Shown piece by piece: positions 55,719-63,882 of a DNA stretch of 64,000 nt. Under the pieces are notes generated by a model that saw only the letters and a list, made by a program, of their open reading frames with translations, made no database searches and had not been told where the DNA came from. This DNA is from Bin5 sp034422415 (GTDB taxonomy: Bacteria; Chloroflexota; Anaerolineae; Caldilineales; Caldilineaceae): the NCBI GenBank assembly GCA_965202955.1, contig OZ241871.1:3658001-3722000 (forward strand), read 5' to 3'. Position numbers and translations under genes: made by a program. The stretch's first letter is position 1, and each line of letters starts with the position of its first letter.

Positions 55719-56684
55719 ATGAAAAAGTCAATTCTGATACTGCTGATCACAGTATGTCTCATTGGCGTCGCAGCTCCACTCTACGCCCAGGACGAGCTGA
55801 CGCTCGAAGCGTTGGCCGCAAAGGTAGAGGCAATGGTAGAGCTTGTGACATCAATGTCGGACCGAGTGAACTCTTTCGAGCAGCGGCTGGCCATCCTGGA
55901 GGCGACCGACACGCCCACGCCAACGGCCACAGCTACGCCGACGGCCAGTCCGACGCCGACTGAGTCGCCCACGCCCACGGCCACACCAACGCCCGATTCG
56001 CCCACGGTCACAATGACGAGGCAGATGAACGTGCGCGCAGGCCCGGGAACAAACTATCCGATCGTGGGTCAGGCTGCGCCCGGCAGCCAGTACCCTATCT
56101 CCGGCAAGAATCCCGCTGGAGGCTGGTGGCAGATCATTTACGGCGGCCAATATGCCTGGGTCTACAGCCCGTTGGTAGCGGCAACAAACCCGGAACTCGT
56201 CCAGGTCGCGAGCTTCATCCCGACGCCTCCGCCGACTCCGATTCCGCCGACGGCGACGCCGGTCCCACCGCCGCCGGCGCCCGCACCGACCCAACCCCCG
56301 TCAACAGGACACGCCTACTCGCTGATAGGCACCGGAAACTGCAACCGCAACGACCAGCAAACCTACTTCGAAGGCAAGATGTATGACAGGAACAACAACC
56401 TGATGAACGGCGTCTGCCTTCACGTTTCCTTTAGCGGGCCTCGAAACACCAAGTGCACAGGCTGCGGCAAACCGACCGGCCATTGGGGCTTCTCACCCTT
56501 CGGCGGGCCGGCCCCTTCAGGCACACATGTCGAAATCTGGGTCGTGCACTGCCCAGGCGGCGGCTGGGATGCATCGAGAACTGCGTCTAAGGAATTCTCC
56601 AATTTGACCCGCCTGTCGCCAACCTGGGGCAGGACCATCACCGATAGTGTTGCCTGTACAGACATCACTTTCAAGCAGAACTAA
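55719..56684 (+). CDS. Secreted SH3b-domain protein with unrelated C-terminal domain, paralogue 2
   Basis: A 321-residue protein whose first ~175 residues are closely similar to the 54541 product: signal peptide ending YAQ, coiled coil with RLAILEATDTPTPT, linker, and SH3b MNVRAGPGTNYPIVGQ. The C-terminal ~120 residues are different, with six cysteines (GNCNRND, GVCLHV, KCTGCGK, VHCPGGGW, ACTDITF) likely forming disulphides. The modular swap suggests a family of secreted display proteins with interchangeable heads. A strong terminator follows at 56724. Confidence 0.82.
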   Translation: MKKSILILLITVCLIGVAAPLYAQDELTLEALAAKVEAMVELVTSMSDRVNSFEQRLAILEATDTPTPTATATPTASPTPTESPTPTATPTPDSPTVTMTRQMNVRAGPGTNYPIVGQAAPGSQYPISGKNPAGGWWQIIYGGQYAWVYSPLVAATNPELVQVASFIPTPPPTPIPPTATPVPPPPAPAPTQPPSTGHAYSLIGTGNCNRNDQQTYFEGKMYDRNNNLMNGVCLHVSFSGPRNTKCTGCGKPTGHWGFSPFGGPAPSGTHVEIWVVHCPGGGWDASRTASKEFSNLTRLSPTWGRTITDSVACTDITFKQN

Positions 56685-56723
56685 GGCGGTATCGCGCCGA
56701 TAACTGGTCCCGGTTCTCTGTTA

Positions 56724-56758
56724 AACGCCGGGGAGCAAGACGAATGCTCCCCGGCGTT
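56724..56758. terminator. Strong terminator hairpin after the secreted paralogues
   Basis: Perfect 14-bp stem AACGCCGGGGAGCA (56724-56737) with 56745-56758 and a 7-nt loop. TTCTGCTTT follows on the plus strand. It insulates the secreted-protein genes from importer G. Confidence 0.82.
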
Positions 56759-56977
56759 CTGCTTTGAGACCCGAATCGCCGCCGACGCAAGTGACTACCT
56801 CCAGCGGCTGGAACTTCGCTCGCCCCTTGCCCTTTGCCCTTTGGGCAGCGGCAGGCTCCCGTCTTTCTTCTCAACCGAACCCTGTAACCCGCCGGATTCT
56901 CGGCGCTTGCCAATCCTGCATAAACGCAATATAATTCCTGCCAATTCCTCTCCCTTTCTGGTGCAAGAGGTTCGGAA

Positions 56978-57889
56978 ATGGCGACTACCGTGACAGGCAG
57001 CGTTTCCAAAACGGCCGACGCTCGTAGCCTTCGTCGCAGGGCGGAAAGGACGCGCGCCCTCGAACGTTCGGTCATCCACGTCATTCTTCTGATCGGCTCC
57101 ATTTCGATGCTGTTCCCCCTCTACTGGATGGTTTCCACCTCTCTCAAGCCCCAGCACGAGGTCTTCCTCCTGCCGCCTACGTGGTTCCCCAGCGAATTCC
57201 AGTGGATTCACTACCGGCAGGCTTTTGTCGACTACTTCAATTTCGCCCAATACGGCGCCAATACCATGATCATCACGCTCGGCGTCCTGGTAGGCCGGCT
57301 GTTGAGCGCGTCACTCGTGGCTTTCGGCTTCGCCCGCATCCGCTTTTTCGGCCGCGATGCTATCTTCCTCCTCGTGCTCAGCACAATGATGGTCCCCGGG
57401 CAGGTCACCATCATCCCGCTCTACATCCTATTCAAAGATCTTGGCTGGCTCAATACATTTTATCCGCTCATCGTCCCGACTTGGTTCGGCGGCGGCGCCT
57501 TCTTCATTTTCCTGCTCCGCCAGTTCATCCTTACCATTAACCCCGAGCTCGACGATGCCGCCCGCATCGACGGCTGCGGCTGGCTGGGCATTTACGCCCG
57601 CATCACGATACCCCTCATCAAGCCCGCCCTGGGCGCCGTCGCCATCTTCTCTTTCCTGGGAACGTGGAACGACTTCTTCGGCCCTCTTATCTTCCTTCGC
57701 AGCCGCGACATGTTGACGCTTGCCGTCGGCCTCCATTTCATGGCCACGGCGGCATCGTCCTCGGTCCGCCCCAATCTGCCGCACCTGATGGCCGGATCGA
57801 CGATGATTCTACTGCCGCCGCTGGCCGTCTTCTTCTTTGCACAGCGCTACTTCATTCAAGGAGTCACTTTCTCCGGCATCAAGGGCTGA
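56978..57889 (+). CDS. Importer G: permease, MalG type
   Basis: A 303-residue permease with a basic N-terminal extension. First helix at about residues 34-55 (VIHVILLIGSISMLFPLYWM). EAA loop DAARIDGCGWLGIYARITIP, C-terminus YFIQGVTFSGIKG. Unusually, this gene comes first in its operon, before the binding protein, whereas the other family 1 importers here run binding protein, MalF, MalG. Confidence 0.92.
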   Translation: MATTVTGSVSKTADARSLRRRAERTRALERSVIHVILLIGSISMLFPLYWMVSTSLKPQHEVFLLPPTWFPSEFQWIHYRQAFVDYFNFAQYGANTMIITLGVLVGRLLSASLVAFGFARIRFFGRDAIFLLVLSTMMVPGQVTIIPLYILFKDLGWLNTFYPLIVPTWFGGGAFFIFLLRQFILTINPELDDAARIDGCGWLGIYARITIPLIKPALGAVAIFSFLGTWNDFFGPLIFLRSRDMLTLAVGLHFMATAASSSVRPNLPHLMAGSTMILLPPLAVFFFAQRYFIQGVTFSGIKG

Positions 57890-57981
57890 CGCCCGCGTTT
57901 CATTGGAGTTCCTTTCCACGGTCCATATTTCGCAGTTCACTGATGTTTCAACATTCATTCTTCACAATGGAGGAGACAACA

Positions 57982-59301
57982 ATGTCGAACAAGCGATTCA
58001 GCCGCAGACAATTCCTTCGCGGAGCGGCACTGGTTGGCGCCAGCGTACCCTTCCTGCAGGCCTGCGGCGGCGGACCGGAGGCCGCCGACGAACCTGATTC
58101 AGGATCTGAGGCCGCCGAACCCGCTATGGAGAAAACCTCCGTCCGCTACGCCCAGGTAATCGGCCCGCTGGACAAGCAAGTCGATATGTTCAACGAACAG
58201 AGCGACTCCGTTCACGTCGAATTCGAGCTCGTTCCCTGGGGTGAGCACGCCGACAAGCTCCTCATCGATGTAGCCGCCGGCACAGCCCCCGACCTCTGGT
58301 TCATCGGCGGCCCCTGGTGGATTCAGATCAAACGCAAGAAAGTCGCCCTCTCCATCAGCGAGTTCCTCGCCAATGACCCCGATGTCGTCATGGACGACTT
58401 TGAGTTCCCCGCCGACAGCGATTGGGGCATGCTCGACGGCGATATCTACGGCCTGCCCACAAACTCGGTTATCCTTCGCGGCCTCGCCTACAGCGAGGAC
58501 CGTTTCGCCGAGGCCGGACTCGACCTTCCCAACGACGAATGGACCTTCGCCGACGTCGCCGCAGCCGGACCGAAGCTCAACCGCGGCGAAGAGTCTTATG
58601 CAATGACCTCGCCACTCCTTGCCGGCGACCTCTATCTCACCACCATTTGGCAGAACGGCGGCCAGATCATCAGCGAAGACGAGACCAAGTGTCTGCTCGA
58701 CCAGCCCGAAGCCGTCGAAGCGGTCGAGGCCCTGGTGGGCTTTACCGAATTCTCGATGAAGCCCGGTCAGCATGCGGCTCTCGGCGACTTCCCCACTGCC
58801 AGCGGAAAGATCGCCATGTGGCCAATGGTCCTGGCCGACTGGGACACCTGGCTGAAGGTCACCGCCAACGACGAAACCAACCAGTGGATGACCTGGTGGC
58901 CGAGTCTCACCAATCCGCCGGCAAGGAATGTCTACGCCGGCAGCGTCCACATGGAAGCGATCTGGTCGGAGTCCGACAAAGTCGACGCCGCCTGGGAATT
59001 CTTCATCTGGCGGGCAATCAATCAGGACTCTCTGGACTACCAGATCACCCTTTTCCCTATCAACTATCGCATGGACGCGACGGTCAAGAGCACCATCACA
59101 AACGAACGCCAGTCCGCCTTCCTGACGCTCCATCTGCCCATTACCGGACTCTCCACCGGCGAATACTGGGGCCCCAGCACCACGGAAATCCTGAACGCCT
59201 TCCGCTCCGAGTATGAGCTTGCCGTTCTGGGTGAGAAGACGGCCAAAGAAGCGATGGAATCCGCCACTGCCGCTATCGACGTGATTCTGGAAGACGCATA
59301 A
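57982..59301 (+). CDS. Importer G: carbohydrate-type solute-binding lipoprotein (family 1)
   Basis: A 439-residue protein; the ATG at 57982 follows GGAGGAGACAAC. Twin-arginine motif FSRRQFLRGAALVG with lipobox ending at Cys26 (FLQAC). The body is a short family 1 fold (SVRYAQVIGPLDKQVDMFNE; WFIGGPWWIQIKRKK). It lies between its two permeases, and a perfect 13-bp hairpin follows its stop. Confidence 0.92.
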   Translation: MSNKRFSRRQFLRGAALVGASVPFLQACGGGPEAADEPDSGSEAAEPAMEKTSVRYAQVIGPLDKQVDMFNEQSDSVHVEFELVPWGEHADKLLIDVAAGTAPDLWFIGGPWWIQIKRKKVALSISEFLANDPDVVMDDFEFPADSDWGMLDGDIYGLPTNSVILRGLAYSEDRFAEAGLDLPNDEWTFADVAAAGPKLNRGEESYAMTSPLLAGDLYLTTIWQNGGQIISEDETKCLLDQPEAVEAVEALVGFTEFSMKPGQHAALGDFPTASGKIAMWPMVLADWDTWLKVTANDETNQWMTWWPSLTNPPARNVYAGSVHMEAIWSESDKVDAAWEFFIWRAINQDSLDYQITLFPINYRMDATVKSTITNERQSAFLTLHLPITGLSTGEYWGPSTTEILNAFRSEYELAVLGEKTAKEAMESATAAIDVILEDA

Positions 59302-59323
59302 GTCCGAACGACGATTGCATAAG

Positions 59324-59356
59324 AGATTGGCGGCCGGATTTTGCGGCCGCCAATCT
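59324..59356 (+). other. Strong hairpin between importer G binding protein and MalF-type permease
   Basis: Perfect 13-bp stem AGATTGGCGGCCG (59324-59336) with 59344-59356 and loop GATTTTG; no T-run. It is the cleanest of the binding-protein/permease boundary hairpins in this window. Confidence 0.9.
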
Positions 59357-59395
59357 CGCCACCGCTACCGACCCAAGACAGTCCGAGGTCCCGTC

Positions 59396-60334
59396 ATGGC
59401 AGCAACGGTCAGCGAAGCAGCCCCAATCGGCCGCAAGCGGCGCATGAGCCGCACCGCGCTCTTCGAAAACATAGCCGGTTTCCTCTTCATCAGCCCTTGG
59501 ATTTTCGGCTTCCTTGCCTTCGAATTCGGCCCTCTGATCGCGGCCGGCTATCTGAGCCTGACCAAGTACGACATCCTTACACCGCCAAGATTTGCCGGGC
59601 TGGCGAACTTCGACAAGATGTTTACCCGCGACCCTCTCTTCTGGAAGAGTATGTGGGTGACCGCCATCTACTCCCTGAGCGTCGTCTTCCTGGGCGTCAT
59701 CCTCGGCGTAATGCTGGCCGTTCTGCTCAACCAGAGAATCCGCGGCATGTCCCTTTACCGCACCGTCTACTATCTGCCCGCTGTCGTCTCCGGCGTGGCG
59801 GTCGCCTACATGTGGGGCTGGGTCTTTCGCCCCGAAGCCGGAATCATCAACTATGGCCTGAGCCTGATCGGCATCACAGGGCCCAACTGGCTCTTCAGCA
59901 CCACCTGGACACTGCCGGCCTTTGTCATCATGAGCCTCTGGGCCGTTGGCGGCGGCATGGTACTCTACCTGGCCGGCCTCCAGGGTGTTCCGACACAGCT
60001 CTACGAAGCCGCATCCCTCGACGGCGCCACACGCTGGGCCTCATTCTGGAACGTTACCCTGCCGATGATCTCGCCCGTTATCTTCTTCAACTTCATCATC
60101 GGAATTATCGGCTCCTTCCAGGTCTTCACCAGCGCCTTCGTCATCACCAAGGGCGGCCCGGCCAACTCAACACTCTTTTTCGTTCTCTACCTCTACCGCC
60201 ACGCCTTCCAGAACTTCAAGATGGGCTACGCCGCCGCGCTGGGCATGATACTCTTCCTCGTCATTATGACGTTGACCATAATATCTTTCCGCCTCTCCAA
60301 CCGGCTCGTCTACTATGAGGGGCGCATTAATTGA
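59396..60334 (+). CDS. Importer G: permease, MalF type
   Basis: A 312-residue permease starting MAATVSEAAPIGRKRR. The upstream in-frame sequence is part of the hairpin and is unlikely to be translated. First helix at about residues 30-54 (FLFISPWIFGFLAFEFGP). EAA loop EAASLDGATRWASFWNVTLP. It completes importer G, and two PhyH genes follow in the same direction. Confidence 0.92.
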   Translation: MAATVSEAAPIGRKRRMSRTALFENIAGFLFISPWIFGFLAFEFGPLIAAGYLSLTKYDILTPPRFAGLANFDKMFTRDPLFWKSMWVTAIYSLSVVFLGVILGVMLAVLLNQRIRGMSLYRTVYYLPAVVSGVAVAYMWGWVFRPEAGIINYGLSLIGITGPNWLFSTTWTLPAFVIMSLWAVGGGMVLYLAGLQGVPTQLYEAASLDGATRWASFWNVTLPMISPVIFFNFIIGIIGSFQVFTSAFVITKGGPANSTLFFVLYLYRHAFQNFKMGYAAALGMILFLVIMTLTIISFRLSNRLVYYEGRIN

Positions 60335-60344
60335 ACCGGTTGCA
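60331..60344 (+). promoter_or_regulatory. LacI-family operator-like palindrome
   Basis: TTGAACCGGTTGCA matches the LacI/GalR consensus TG-n-AA-n-CG-n-TT-n-CA at 9 of 10 fixed positions. ACCGGT is repeated right after it. It overlaps the stop of the importer G permease and lies about 70 bases upstream of PhyH 7. Confidence 0.5.
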
Positions 60345-60411
60345 CCGGTAACTCTTCAATGAACGCCGGCCACGACAACTGCATGAAACTAGCTATGGAA
60401 GGAATAGAATA

Positions 60412-61209
60412 ATGTTGACCGAAGAACAAAGAGCACACTTTCACGCCCTGGGCTTTGTAAGAGTGGAAGGCGCGCTTACGCCTGAAGAAGTCGACGAATT
60501 CTCCTGGCGCTTCGACGCCATCATTGAGCGCGGCGAAACACAGGGAGACGAAAGCGAGCCTGGCGCGCGCATCTTCCCTGACGGCCACCGCGTGATCCTC
60601 CCCTTGATCGAGGCAGACCCCCACTTCTACCAGCTACTGGACCACCCGAACCTCGCTGCCATCGCTGAAGACCTGCTCGGCGAAGACTGCATCTACTTCG
60701 GCAGCTCAGACGGACAGATCCACGACGGCGACACAACCTGGCACCGTGACGGCGGCACCCCCGGCCCGGCCGTAGAGGCCAAGCTGACCTTCTATCTCGA
60801 TGAAGTGGCGCCCGGCCAGGGCTGCCTCAGTTTCATCCCCGGCAGCCACCTGTGGCCCCTCCATTACAACGACCTCGAAAAGTATATCGACGAGAAAGTG
60901 CTGGGTTACTCCATGAAGGATTTTCCCGGTCGCTACGACCTCCCCGCGGGAAAGGGAGACGTGATCGTCTTTCAAACCCGAATCTGGCACTCGTCGTGGG
61001 GCGGCGGCGCCAACCGTCGCCAAATGGCTTGGATGATGCGCACTGCCCCCCGAATGCAGTGGGAAACAGATCGGATCGCCGAATTCTTGAAGTGGTATTC
61101 AGGGAAGTGGTCCAGAAAGTCCGGCAGGCTCGTCACCGACCGCCTATTCGAAACGGCTGACGAGCGGCGAATGAAGAAGATTCAACTGCTCAAAGATCTC
61201 GGCGCCTAG
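60412..61209 (+). CDS. Phytanoyl-CoA dioxygenase (PhyH) family protein 7
   Basis: A 265-residue PhyH protein. Iron ligands are His111 and Asp113 (TTWHRDGGT) and His193 (RIWHSSWGG), with Arg202/203 as the co-substrate anchor. GQGCLSFIPGSHLWPL is intact. GGAAGGAATAG precedes the ATG. It follows importer G by 77 bases and precedes PhyH 8 by 34, so transporter and dioxygenases are likely one unit, suggesting that the imported solute is hydroxylated. Confidence 0.9.
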   Translation: MLTEEQRAHFHALGFVRVEGALTPEEVDEFSWRFDAIIERGETQGDESEPGARIFPDGHRVILPLIEADPHFYQLLDHPNLAAIAEDLLGEDCIYFGSSDGQIHDGDTTWHRDGGTPGPAVEAKLTFYLDEVAPGQGCLSFIPGSHLWPLHYNDLEKYIDEKVLGYSMKDFPGRYDLPAGKGDVIVFQTRIWHSSWGGGANRRQMAWMMRTAPRMQWETDRIAEFLKWYSGKWSRKSGRLVTDRLFETADERRMKKIQLLKDLGA

Positions 61210-61243
61210 AGCCCAACGGCCACTTCACTCAGGAGCTACCGAA

Positions 61244-62077
61244 ATGAACTTAGAGAAGCACCTGACCGAACTGGAGCAGGATGGGTACACGGTCATTCCC
61301 GACGCGCTCTCACAACACGAAGTCAGCGTCACGCTCCAGGCTGTCAAGGATCTGCTCGAGGAGGAGCGCGAAGTCGCACTGACCACCGGCACACAGTCGG
61401 ACAACCTGCTGACCTCCCACACCATCGTCGGCAAGCATCCCGTATTCCACGAATTCTTCCTCAACCCGCCGACAATGCAGATCGTTCGTAAAATGATCGG
61501 TGACGACGCCCTCATCTATGACGCCAACATCCGCATTCCCATGCCGACCGGCGCCGCAAACCCCCGCCAGGGCTTCCAGCTCCACGTCGATCGGGAGGAC
61601 TACACCGTCGTCCCCTTTGTCGGCGGCAAACATTTCCCCATGGCGATGAACGTCACCTGGTGTCTGGTCGACTTCACCATCGATAACGGCGCGACGCTGC
61701 TGTGGCCTGGCTCGCATAACTCCTGCATCGTGCCGGAACCCGAGAGCCGACCTTCAGGTTACATCTACGCCGAAGCCCCCGCCGGCTCAGCGGTCATCTG
61801 GGATGCCGCCATCTGGCACGCCAGCGGCATCAACTGCAGCGACGAACCGCGCTACGCCGTCCTAGCCTACTACATCCGCTCCTGGATGCGCGGCAAAACT
61901 GATAGCCTGCGCTTTATCCCGCCCGACGTGCGACCGAATCTGTCGGAAGAAGCCAAGCACCTGCTCGGCTTTCGGCCTGCACCGCCTGATTACTCGGACG
62001 TCAAAGCGCTCACTCCTGAGCGGCTTGCCTCCCTTTCTGTCCAGGAGAAAAAAGTTCTCGGATTTGCCGTCTACTAG
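61244..62077 (+). CDS. Phytanoyl-CoA dioxygenase (PhyH) family protein 8
   Basis: A 277-residue PhyH protein. Iron ligands are His114 and Asp116 (FQLHVDRED) and His192 (AIWHASGIN), with Arg203 as the likely anchor. IDNGATLLWPGSHN is typical of the family. It is divergent from PhyH 7 in sequence although adjacent. CAGGAG precedes the ATG. Substrate unknown. Confidence 0.9.
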   Translation: MNLEKHLTELEQDGYTVIPDALSQHEVSVTLQAVKDLLEEEREVALTTGTQSDNLLTSHTIVGKHPVFHEFFLNPPTMQIVRKMIGDDALIYDANIRIPMPTGAANPRQGFQLHVDREDYTVVPFVGGKHFPMAMNVTWCLVDFTIDNGATLLWPGSHNSCIVPEPESRPSGYIYAEAPAGSAVIWDAAIWHASGINCSDEPRYAVLAYYIRSWMRGKTDSLRFIPPDVRPNLSEEAKHLLGFRPAPPDYSDVKALTPERLASLSVQEKKVLGFAVY

Positions 62078-62396
62078 GCCTTAACGCGCCAGCAGCCCGT
62101 CATACCGACGGCGCCGGCATCGAGTTCTCCTACAGAAGGCCGGCAACAGCCATTCCAGTCGCGCACGCGCGGTTCCACGGCGGCGTCTATGGCCATTTTC
62201 TCTGTGTGCCCACGCGTCAACCGAGGCTAATCAAGCCTGCATCAAAAAGAGGGGAGCAAGTCAGATACGCTCCCGAATTGAGTTGAGCAAGCTGTCCGTA
62301 CCCGTGCATTAACAGGCGTTCGGCGGGGCTTCGCGAGGAGCTCCGAAAATCTGGCCGGTATTCGCCCCTGATTGGTTCCCACAAGGAGGGAAACTC
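62078..62396. other. Intergenic region before importer H
   Basis: About 320 bases with no gene. GGGAGC (62252-62257) and GCTCCC (62269-62274) form a hairpin that on the minus strand is followed by CTCTTTTTGATG, but no minus-strand gene feeds it. No clean promoter was found, although importer H presumably starts here. Confidence 0.4.
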
Positions 62397-63770
62397 ATGA
62401 ACGAACGAAGAAAGGCGGGAGTAAGCCAACTGAGTCGGCGCGGTCTCTTGAAGGTTTCAGCGGCAGGGTTGGCCGGCGTGACCGCCGGTTCACTGCTCTC
62501 CGGATGTGCGCCGGTTGCCCCCGGCGCCGCTCCAGCGGTTGTCAGCAGCGAACCGGTAACGATCAAAGTGATGTCCTGGTGGTGGGTGGAAAAAGGCTCC
62601 GACGTCGCCCTGCGCAACCTCGTCGAAAAGTTCGAGGCCGCCTACCCGGAGATTAAGGTCGAGGAAGTCAGCTTCCCCAGCAACATCTACGAGGACGCAC
62701 AGTACAGTCAGATGGCCGCCGGCAAACTCGACGCAGATGTCATGCACACGCTCGAAGGCACCGGCATCAAGCTGATCGAAGGCGGATTCCTTGAGCCTGT
62801 GAACGACATCGGTCGCAGTGCCGGCATCTGGGAGTACGACGCTATCACGCGCATTCCACCCTGGTTTTGGAGCGATCGAGCGAACTTTGAAGACGCCCCC
62901 GACGATTCCGGTGACCTCTACGTCCTGATGTTCAACACGGCCCAGGACGGGCTCATCTACAACATGGACATCATCGAACAGGCCGGCGCATCGCTCCCCG
63001 AGACACAGGACGAAGCCTACGAACTGGCCAAGGAGCTCACCGACCGGCCCAATCAGTTCGGGTGGGCCAACCGCCACACCGTCCCCGAAAAAGTCGGGTT
63101 CTTCCGTGACATGATACCCTGGCTTCTTGGGTATGGCGGCGTCTATGCAGAAGGCCAGACGCCGACAGTGAACACCGACGCAATGATCAACACCTTGGCC
63201 CACTGGCGCCGCATGTACCTCGACTGCTTCCCGCAGGGTTCCGACGCGGCCACCTTCCGCCGCATGATCGCAGAGGGCAAAGTCGCACTCTACACCGACA
63301 ACAACGCCCTGCCCCCGAACTTCTTCAACATGAATCCGGACTCCGAAAACTTCATCCGCTCCGCGCCGCTGCCCTGGCCGAACCGGAGGGGCGCCTCATT
63401 CCCCTCCTACTGGGCCTGGCCCGCAGACTCTGCTCCAGAGAAAAAGGAGGCAGCTCGAGCTTTCCTTGAATTCTGGGCGACGCCCGATAACTTCAAAGAG
63501 ATGACCTGGGCGCGCAAAGATCCCCCTATGATTCCCCAGGCAAATACGCCCGAGTACCTGGATTCGCTGCCCTGGATGTCCGGCTTTGCTACCACCGAAG
63601 CCGTTCCCTGGCTGTTCGTCATGGGAGATTATCAAGGTCACGTAGAGGAGTTCAGAACAATCGTTGTCGAGCACGCCTCCGAAGTCGTGGTTGGCACCAT
63701 CAGCCCCGAAGAGGGCGCGCAAAGGGCCCAGCAGGGCCTGGAAGTCCTGGCCGATCAGCTGTTCGGCTGA
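62397..63770 (+). CDS. Importer H: carbohydrate-type solute-binding lipoprotein (family 1)
   Basis: A 457-residue protein; the ATG at 62397 follows AAGGAGGGAAAC. The N-terminus SRRGLLKVSAAGLAGVTAG plus lipobox (SGC, about residue 37) indicates Tat export and lipidation. The mature part starts IKVMSWWWVEKGSDVALRN, a family 1 solute-binding protein. A permease follows at 63883 after two inverted repeats. Ligand unknown. Confidence 0.92.
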   Translation: MNERRKAGVSQLSRRGLLKVSAAGLAGVTAGSLLSGCAPVAPGAAPAVVSSEPVTIKVMSWWWVEKGSDVALRNLVEKFEAAYPEIKVEEVSFPSNIYEDAQYSQMAAGKLDADVMHTLEGTGIKLIEGGFLEPVNDIGRSAGIWEYDAITRIPPWFWSDRANFEDAPDDSGDLYVLMFNTAQDGLIYNMDIIEQAGASLPETQDEAYELAKELTDRPNQFGWANRHTVPEKVGFFRDMIPWLLGYGGVYAEGQTPTVNTDAMINTLAHWRRMYLDCFPQGSDAATFRRMIAEGKVALYTDNNALPPNFFNMNPDSENFIRSAPLPWPNRRGASFPSYWAWPADSAPEKKEAARAFLEFWATPDNFKEMTWARKDPPMIPQANTPEYLDSLPWMSGFATTEAVPWLFVMGDYQGHVEEFRTIVVEHASEVVVGTISPEEGAQRAQQGLEVLADQLFG

Positions 63771-63825
63771 TTTGGACCCATATTGGCGCCGTGGCCGTTA
63801 AGCCCGCGCCGCCAACGTCAAAAAC

Positions 63826-63868
63826 GCCTGCTGCGTTCAGAGTCGGATCTGCCCTGGGCGCAGCAGGC
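63826..63868 (+). other. Strong hairpin between importer H binding protein and permease
   Basis: Perfect 10-bp stem GCCTGCTGCG (63826-63835) with 63859-63868; the loop itself can form CAGA/TCTG pairs. A second, smaller inverted repeat TTGGCG/CGCCAA (63783-63788 with 63810-63815) lies just upstream. No T-run. Confidence 0.8.
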
Positions 63869-63882
63869 AAGAGGCCGAAACT

